A DNA stretch of 64,000 bases from Halorubrum sp. JWXQ-INN 858 (lineage in GTDB: Archaea > Halobacteriota > Halobacteria > Halobacteriales > Haloferacaceae): positions 17,353 to 81,352 of the forward strand of contig NZ_WUAX01000001.1 in assembly GCF_009806985.1 (NCBI RefSeq), written 5' to 3'. Under the pieces are notes generated by a model. That model worked only from the letters and a program-made list of their open reading frames with translations. It searched no databases and had not been told where the DNA came from. Within the stretch, counting starts at the first letter, position 1. The number at the start of each line of letters is the position of its first letter. Made by a program: the position numbers and the translations under genes. Shown piece after piece: positions 59,301 through 64,000 of this stretch.

Positions 59301-59610
59301 TGCCCTGTTCGGCGAGCTCCGCGGTGACGTTGAGCCCCGTCTGGCCCCCGAGCCCGGCGATGACGCCGTCGGGTTCCTCGATGCGGATCACTTCGGCGAT
59401 CGCCTCCGGCGTGATCGGCTCGATGTACACCCGGTCCGCGGTGTCCGGGTCGGTCATGATCGTCGCCGGGTTCGAGTTCACCAGGACGACGCGTGCACCT
59501 TCTTCCTGGAGCGCGCGGCACGCCTGCGCTCCGGAGTAGTCGAACTCCGCCGCCTGTCCGATCTGGATCGGCCCGCTGCCGATGAGCAGAATGGTCCGGT
59601 CCTCGCTCAT
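56389..59610 (-). CDS. carB: Carbamoyl-phosphate synthase large subunit
   Basis: The 1,073-residue synthetase builds carbamoyl phosphate from bicarbonate, ammonia and two ATP. The two homologous halves are clear: [20 protein letters not shown] near residue 11 and [20 protein letters not shown] near 575, each an ATP-grasp unit. The C-terminal MGS-like allosteric domain (about 930-1073) ends in [21 protein letters not shown]. The gene begins at ATG 59610, about 28 bases after a cttatta TATA element, with two Lrp-like operators further upstream. Some haloarchaea also regulate it through arginine or pyrimidines. Confidence 0.97.
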   Translation of the reverse strand: [1073 protein letters not shown]

Positions 59611-59654
59611 TATCCCGACGGAGTACGCTCATCGTAATAAGGCCGACGATAAAG

Positions 59655-59688
59655 TACGATTCTCGCAGTAGATTTGCGATTTTCGCAA
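59655..59688 (-). promoter_or_regulatory. Two candidate Lrp operators upstream of carB
   Basis: Two inverted repeats of the type seen before carA and the Lrp gene are spaced 20 bases centre to centre: TGCGA-GAA-TCGTA (59655-59667, read on the minus strand) and a perfect TTGCGA-AAA-TCGCAA (59674-59688). The TATA element of carB is at about 59635-59641. Two-turn spacing suits an oligomeric Lrp-type regulator. Confidence 0.6.
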
Positions 59689-59818
59689 GGTATGTCGGGA
59701 CGTGCCGTGCGCTTCGAGACAACACACCGCACTCGTTTCGGTTCACGTCCGTCGGTCGCTTCCACGCGTTCCGCCGGCCGCTCCCACGCGTTCCGTCGCT
59801 CCCGCCGCCCCGCCGGGG

Positions 59819-60352
59819 TCAGGCGTACGGGTCCTCGGCGTCGAGGTCGCGCTCCGCGCGGTACTGGTCCACGAACGCCGTCACGTCGAACGCCATCATC
59901 TCCTCCTCGAACCGGGAGAGGGCCTCGCCGTCCTCGGCGTGGCTCACGGCGTGCTCCATCAGCTCCACGACCAGCTCCACGATCACCTCGTGAAGCCGGT
60001 AGGCGTCGAAGTCGGCGACCCACACCATCGCGTAGCCGACGCTCGCGTCCTCGCTCGCGTCGTGGGCGACGACGGCCTCGGGGAACTCCTCTAACACCAC
60101 GCCGAGTAAGTGCGGCGTGTCGAACTCCGGCATCTCCTCGCTGGTCGTCTCTATCGCCTCGCGCAGGACCTCGACGAGGAACTCCGGGAGGAACCGTTCG
60201 GGCGGATGGACGTCCATCACGACCGCGTGGGTCCCGCCGCAGTCACAGTCGAACTCGCGCATTCCGAGGTCCAGCTCCCCGAGGGCGACGGTCCGCCCGC
60301 AGGCGAGCTCGAGGCCGTCGTCGTCGCCGCCGGGGACGCGTGGCTGCGCCAT
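59819..60352 (-). CDS. Conserved haloarchaeal protein (DUF5815-like)
   Basis: The 177-residue protein begins MAQPRVPGGDDDGLELACGR and continues MREFDCDCGGTHAVVMDVHPPERFLPEF with a CDC motif, a pattern I associate with the haloarchaeal DUF5815 family of unknown function. The C-terminal part is helical (HEVIVELVVELMEHAVSHAEDGEAL). No membrane segment is seen. Confidence 0.78.
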   Translation of the reverse strand: MAQPRVPGGDDDGLELACGRTVALGELDLGMREFDCDCGGTHAVVMDVHPPERFLPEFLVEVLREAIETTSEEMPEFDTPHLLGVVLEEFPEAVVAHDASEDASVGYAMVWVADFDAYRLHEVIVELVVELMEHAVSHAEDGEALSRFEEEMMAFDVTAFVDQYRAERDLDAEDPYA

Positions 60353-60403
60353 GCCCGCACTTGGCGGCTGTCCGGGTTAAAAGGCGCGAAGACGATCCGG
60401 GGC

Positions 60404-60508
60404 GAGGCGGCCGGGACCGAGGCAGCCGGGAGCGAGGCAGCCAGGAGCGAGGCGGCCGGGAGCGAGGCGGCCGGGAGCGAGGCAGCCAGGAGCGAGGCGG
60501 CCGGGTGT
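60404..60508. repeat. 15-bp tandem repeat, seven copies
   Basis: Seven copies of a gaggcggccgggagc-type unit lie back to back between the DUF5815-like gene and pus10, with substitutions at only a few positions. Confidence 0.9.
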
Positions 60509-60609
60509 GAAAGCGATCCCAGGGCCGGGACGACCGGATACGGAAACGACCGGGACGACAGCCGCGTCCCTTTAGCAAGACAGTTACGGGGCGGGCCGCT
60601 GGTGTCGGT

Positions 60610-61893
60610 ATGGACGTACTGGAGGTCGCGGCGCGTGCGGCCGCGTCGGGGCCGGTCTGTGACGCCTGTCTCGGCCGCCTCGTCGCCGACCGGAGCTTCG
60701 GGCTGTCGAACGCCGAGCGCGGGAAGGCCCTGCGGGTCGCCGGGGCGGTCGCCCGCGACGACGACTACGATCCGGTCGACGTCGCCGACTGCTGGGTGTG
60801 TGAGGGCCACTGTGCCGACTTCGAGGAGTGGGCCGATCGCGCGGCCGCGGCGGTCGAGGGGATCGAGTTCGCCACCTACAACGTCGGGACGCGACCGCCG
60901 CCGCTGATCGAGGAGAACGAGGCCCTGCTACGCGAGGAGGCCGGCCTCGACGCGGACGCCGGCGAACCGTTTAAATCCGAGTTCAACCGCGAGGTCGGCA
61001 AGCGGTTCGGTCGGCTCACGGGTGCGGAGGTGTCGTTCGACCGGCCGGACGTGCAGTTCACGATCGACCTCGCGGAGGACGACCTCGACGCGAAGGTCAA
61101 CTCCACGTTCGTGTACGGCCGCTATCGGAAGTTGGAGCGGGACATCCCGCAGACGGAGTGGCCGTGCCGGGAGTGTAAGGGCTCCGGGCGGCAGGGCGCC
61201 GAGCCGTGTGACCACTGTGGCGGCTCCGGCTACCTCTACGACGACAGCGTCGAGGAGTACACCGCCCCGATCGTCGAGGACGTGATGGACGGGACCGAGG
61301 CGACGTTCCACGGCGCGGGCCGCGAGGACGTCGACGCGCTGATGGTCGGGACGGGTCGTCCGTTCGTGATCGAGGTCGAGGAGCCGCGTCGCCGTCGCGT
61401 CGACGTCGAGCGGCTGGAGGCGGACATCAACGCCTTCGCGGCGGGTGCGATCGAGGTCGAGGGGCTCCGGCTGGCGACGTACGACATGGTCGCGCGCGTG
61501 AAAGAGCACGACGCGTCCAAGCGCTACCGCGCGGAGGTCGCCTTCGACGACGACGTCACCGCCGACGCGCTCGCGGACGCGGTCGACGAGCTGGCGGGCG
61601 CGACGATCGAACAGTACACGCCCAACCGAGTGGACCACCGTCGGGCGAACCTCACGCGCGAGCGAGACGTGTACGACATGACGGGCGAGCACGTCGACGA
61701 CCGGCACGCCGTCGTCGAGGTCCACGGTGCGGGCGGCCTCTACATCAAGGAGCTGATCTCGGGCGACGAGGGGCGCACGGAGCCGAGCCTCGCCGGCCTG
61801 CTCGGCGTCGGCGCGACGGTCTCCGCGCTCGACGTGCTGGCCGTGGAGGGCGAGGCGGAGCCGTTCGAGCACGAGGAGTTCTTCCGGGACTGA
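60610..61893 (+). CDS. pus10: tRNA pseudouridine synthase Pus10
   Basis: The 427-residue archaeal Pus10 makes pseudouridine 54 and 55 in tRNA. An N-terminal zinc-ribbon pair (CDACLGRL near residue 15, CWVCEGHC near 60) is followed by a THUMP-like domain. The middle has CRECKGSG and CDHCGGSGYLYDDS (about 185-210). The catalytic region GREDVDALMVGTGRPFVIEVEE near 235 carries the active Asp. It forms a functional pair with TrmY 1.2 kb downstream, which methylates pseudouridine 54. Confidence 0.94.
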   Translation: MDVLEVAARAAASGPVCDACLGRLVADRSFGLSNAERGKALRVAGAVARDDDYDPVDVADCWVCEGHCADFEEWADRAAAAVEGIEFATYNVGTRPPPLIEENEALLREEAGLDADAGEPFKSEFNREVGKRFGRLTGAEVSFDRPDVQFTIDLAEDDLDAKVNSTFVYGRYRKLERDIPQTEWPCRECKGSGRQGAEPCDHCGGSGYLYDDSVEEYTAPIVEDVMDGTEATFHGAGREDVDALMVGTGRPFVIEVEEPRRRRVDVERLEADINAFAAGAIEVEGLRLATYDMVARVKEHDASKRYRAEVAFDDDVTADALADAVDELAGATIEQYTPNRVDHRRANLTRERDVYDMTGEHVDDRHAVVEVHGAGGLYIKELISGDEGRTEPSLAGLLGVGATVSALDVLAVEGEAEPFEHEEFFRD

Positions 61894-61944
61894 GCGCTCG
61901 CCCGACGGTCGGAGTACGGATGGGTTCGTCGCCCCCATCGCGTC

Positions 61945-62010
61945 CGCGCCGTCCCTCGCATTCGCGCCGCCACTTGCGTCCGCGCCGCCACTCGCGTCCG
62001 CGCCGTCCCG
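61945..62010. repeat. 18-bp tandem repeat upstream of pyrF
   Basis: Four imperfect 18-bp cgcgccgccacttgcgtc-type units lie before pyrF. A gtttagc TATA-like element follows at about 62020-62026, roughly 25-30 bases upstream of the pyrF ATG. Confidence 0.75.
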
Positions 62011-62049
62011 GAACGCAACGTTTAGCGCACGGGCGGGCACAGATCGGGT

Positions 62050-62880
62050 ATGCGCTTCTTCGAGACCCTCGCGGACCGGATCGCGGCGACCGACAGCGTC
62101 GTCTCGGTCGGGCTCGACCCCGACCCGAGCCGGATCCCCGAGTTCCTTCGCGGGAAGGACCTCCCGCGGTGGGCGTTCAACCGCCGGGTGATCGACGCGA
62201 CACACGAACACGCCGCCTGCTACAAGCCGAACGCGGCGTTCTACGAGGACCCGGACGGCTGGCGCGCGCTCCGGGAGACGATCGCGTACGCGGAGGGGAA
62301 GGGCGTCCCCGTGCTGCTCGACGCGAAGCGTGCGGACATCGGCAACACGACCCGCCGGTACGCCGAGGCGCTCGACCGGGCCGACGCGATCACGGTCAAC
62401 CCCTACATGGGTCGCGACTCGCTTCAGCCGTTCTTCGACCGCGAGGACAAGGGCGTCTTCGTCCTCTGTCGCACGTCGAACCCCGGCGGGGCGGACCTGC
62501 AGGACCTCGAGTTAGCGTCCGGCGAGCCGTTGTACGAGCGGGTCGCGGCGCTCGCGGACGTCTGGAACGCGAACGACAACGCCGGGCTCGTCGTCGGCGC
62601 GACCGCCCCCGAGGAGTTGGCCGAGGTCCGCGAGATCGTGCCCGAGATCCCGTTTCTCGTTCCCGGGGTGGGCGCACAGGGCGGCGACGCCGAGGCCGCC
62701 GTCGAACACGGGCTCGCGGATCACCCCGGCGTCGACGTCGACGTCGGGCTCGTCAACTCCTCGCGCGGGATCATCTTTGCGGGCGAGGGGTCGTCGCAGC
62801 CGGACGACGAGGCGACGTACTTCGGCGCGGCCGGCGACGCGGCCAAGCGCCTCAAAAAGCGGCTGAATCGCTACCGGTAG
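62050..62880 (+). CDS. pyrF: Orotidine 5'-phosphate decarboxylase (type 2)
   Basis: The 276-residue TIM-barrel enzyme makes UMP from OMP, the last step of de novo pyrimidine synthesis. The catalytic block LDAKRADIGNTTRRYA near residue 95 holds the Lys/Asp pair, SVGLDPDPSRIPEFLRG is the N-terminal phosphate-side motif, and VPGVGAQGGD near 205 binds phosphate. carB and carA of the same pathway are in this window. I see no copy of their operator here. Confidence 0.94.
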   Translation: MRFFETLADRIAATDSVVSVGLDPDPSRIPEFLRGKDLPRWAFNRRVIDATHEHAACYKPNAAFYEDPDGWRALRETIAYAEGKGVPVLLDAKRADIGNTTRRYAEALDRADAITVNPYMGRDSLQPFFDREDKGVFVLCRTSNPGGADLQDLELASGEPLYERVAALADVWNANDNAGLVVGATAPEELAEVREIVPEIPFLVPGVGAQGGDAEAAVEHGLADHPGVDVDVGLVNSSRGIIFAGEGSSQPDDEATYFGAAGDAAKRLKKRLNRYR

Positions 62881-62890
62881 CACCGACAGC

Positions 62891-63067
62891 TCAGCCGTCG
62901 AGCCCGACGCCGTCCGGGCGGTCCGGATCGGACGCGTCGGTCGCACAGTCGACACACGCGCGGGCGGGCGACTCCCAGTGGTCCGAACAGACCACCCGCC
63001 CGCAGTGCCCGCAGGTGTGTTTCCCCGGCGCGGCCTCACAGACGTGACACAGTCCGGCGACACTCAT
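62891..63067 (-). CDS. Small HIT-type zinc-finger protein
   Basis: The 58-residue protein has the pattern CHVCEAAPGKHTCGHCGRVVCSDHW...CVDC, a compact treble-clef/HIT-like finger for two zinc ions. Function is unknown; it may bind nucleic acid or protein. ATG 63067 lies 24-30 bases from a TATA element shared with divergent trmY. Confidence 0.78.
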   Translation of the reverse strand: MSVAGLCHVCEAAPGKHTCGHCGRVVCSDHWESPARACVDCATDASDPDRPDGVGLDG

Positions 63068-63090
63068 GGTTGATCCATGGGTCGCGGTGC

Positions 63091-63097
63091 TTATCAG
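63091..63097. promoter_or_regulatory. Shared TATA element of the zinc-finger gene and trmY
   Basis: ttatcag is flanked so that it reads gcttatcag towards trmY and actgataagc towards the zinc-finger gene. Its centre is 25 bases from one start codon and 27 from the other, so one element can serve both leaderless transcripts. Confidence 0.5.
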
Positions 63098-63118
63098 TGT
63101 CGGGGGCGACCGGCGGAT

Positions 63119-63715
63119 ATGCGCCAGTTCGTCGTCGTCGGCCACGACGCGCCGACGACGCCAGACGACGTCTCGCTTTCGGACCTGCCCGGCGCGGGGC
63201 GGCTCGACCTGCTGTGTCGCTGCGTCGCGACCGGCGTCTTCCTCTCACACGGGATCCGCGAGTCGGTCCGCGTCCACCTCGTGCACGACGACGCGCTCAC
63301 CGTGACGTTCGACGCCGACCGGCTGCGACACCTCCACCCCGACGAGCGGAACGTCGCCGCCCGGATCCGTGACGCCCTCGCCGCCCGCGAGGACGCGATC
63401 GGTCACATGCCCGCGGACGTCTCGCCGGGGGTCGAACTCCGCCGGATGGGGCTCGCGGCGACGCTCGATCGCGTCGCCGCCGCCGGGACCCTCGTGGAGC
63501 TCCACGAGGACGGGGAGCCGCTCGTCGACGCCGCGCCGCCCGTGGACCCGGTGTTCGTGCTCTCGGACCACCACGACTTCACGGACGCGGAGGCGGACTT
63601 ACTCGCCGAGCACGCCGAGCGACGGGTCCGCGTCGGCCCGGAGCTGCTCCACGCCGACCACACGATATCGGTCGCGCACAACTGGCTCGACACCGACGGC
63701 TACGCCTCGTACTGA
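63119..63715 (+). CDS. trmY: tRNA (pseudouridine-54 N1)-methyltransferase TrmY
   Basis: The 198-residue SPOUT methyltransferase converts pseudouridine 54 of archaeal tRNA to N1-methylpseudouridine. The start [20 protein letters not shown] and the knot region [20 protein letters not shown], followed by [22 protein letters not shown], are characteristic. It uses SAM and acts after Pus10, encoded just upstream. Confidence 0.95.
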   Translation: MRQFVVVGHDAPTTPDDVSLSDLPGAGRLDLLCRCVATGVFLSHGIRESVRVHLVHDDALTVTFDADRLRHLHPDERNVAARIRDALAAREDAIGHMPADVSPGVELRRMGLAATLDRVAAAGTLVELHEDGEPLVDAAPPVDPVFVLSDHHDFTDAEADLLAEHAERRVRVGPELLHADHTISVAHNWLDTDGYASY

Positions 63716-63852
63716 CCGCCAAACCCACCGACTGCGACGCCCCGGTCGGGTCGTCGCCGTCACGCATCACCACGGCTCGCCGCGGGGGCGTCCCGCTCCG
63801 TCGTCCGTGGTTTCGGAAGCGTTAAAAGACACACCGGCCTTTGTCCGAATGC

Positions 63853-63925
63853 GGGCCGGTGGGGTAGCTTGGTATCCTTCGGCCTTCGGGTGGCCGTAAC
63901 CGCAGTTCGAATCTGCGCCGGCCCA
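63853..63925 (+). tRNA. tRNA-Pro (anticodon CGG)
   Basis: The 73-nt cloverleaf has acceptor GGGCCGG/CCGGCCC, anticodon stem CGGCC/GGCCG with loop TTCGGGT, and a TTCGAATC T-loop. The discriminator is A and CCA is not encoded. An A/T-rich cgttaaaag lies about 30 bases upstream. Confidence 0.94.
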
Positions 63926-63934
63926 TAGGATACA

Positions 63935-63957
63935 TAACCCTTTTCCACCTTTTTCTT
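63935..63957 (+). terminator. T-rich terminator of tRNA-Pro
   Basis: Two T-runs (ccctttt and ctttttctt) begin about 10 bases after the tRNA. The remaining bases to the window end show no gene. Confidence 0.55.
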
Positions 63958-64000
63958 ACACTTAGCGGCGGCGCTACGAGGTGGTCGACGTGACCCCGCT

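Noticed and set aside
60404..60508. Seven 15-bp repeats considered as a protein-coding or CRISPR-like array
   Set aside because: No spacers, no start signal, and it lies in a plain gap; it is a simple minisatellite.

Overview
This window is haloarchaeal chromosome, most like Halorubrum or a close relative. The DNA is very GC-rich and the proteins are strongly acidic. Many start codons lie about 25-30 bases downstream of an A/T-rich TATA element with no ribosome binding site, which is the leaderless arrangement common in haloarchaea. The gene set is archaeal: phytoene synthase, the ubiquitin-like SAMP1, a dodecin, deoxyhypusine synthase, Tsr3, Pus10, TrmY, archaeal RNase P RNA and CCA-less tRNA genes.

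Layout. 0-9 kb: the end of crtB, hisD, an A-type iron-sulfur carrier, small zinc and hypothetical proteins, dodecin, a K+ channel divergent from two membrane proteins with TrkA-C-like ends, samp1 and dys. 9-20 kb: tsr3, a KaiC-like ATPase, a hydrolase, a GNAT enzyme, a TIGR00300 ornithine cyclodeaminase, a Vms1-like protein, a large catalase with a C-terminal DJ-1/PfpI domain, tRNA-Thr, an enoyl-CoA hydratase and tRNA-Gly. 20-28 kb: a PUA-like protein, superoxide dismutase, tRNA-Ser, a cold-shock protein, a type 1 IPP isomerase, an Lrp/AsnC regulator, an M28 peptidase and a TldD/PmbA-type protein. 28-36 kb: a complete dpp-type peptide ABC importer operon divergent from an M20 amidohydrolase. 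36-39 kb: carA, surE and uspA. 39-40.6 kb: an A/T-rich transposon-like insertion. 41-52 kb: a NUDIX enzyme, a CPBP protease, RNase P RNA, an AMMECR1 protein, a nicotinate phosphoribosyltransferase, an NhaC antiporter, asd, a cyclophilin-like protein and a fused 3-hydroxyacyl-CoA dehydrogenase/enoyl-CoA hydratase. 52-56 kb: a D-2-hydroxyacid dehydrogenase, a second M20 hydrolase and a class III aminotransferase. 56-64 kb: carB, pus10, pyrF, a zinc finger protein, trmY and tRNA-Pro.

Connections. carA, carB and pyrF feed pyrimidine (and, through carbamoyl phosphate, arginine) synthesis. Near-identical 13-bp inverted repeats of the form TRCGA-N3-TCGYA lie upstream of the Lrp-type regulator gene, carA and carB (two copies), suggesting a small regulon. 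A different operator, GTACAC-N7-GTGTAY, is shared by the second M20 hydrolase and the aminotransferase. Pus10 and TrmY catalyse successive steps at tRNA position 54.

Most unusual element: 38959-40581 is bounded by 17-bp terminal inverted repeats (16/17 match) and an exact 8-bp target duplication, but holds no transposase. It carries a Tat-type lipoprotein and a small unknown protein, so it looks like a non-autonomous element mobilised in trans by an IS6-like transposase. Intergenic gaps throughout the window also carry short tandem repeats of 14-34 bp.
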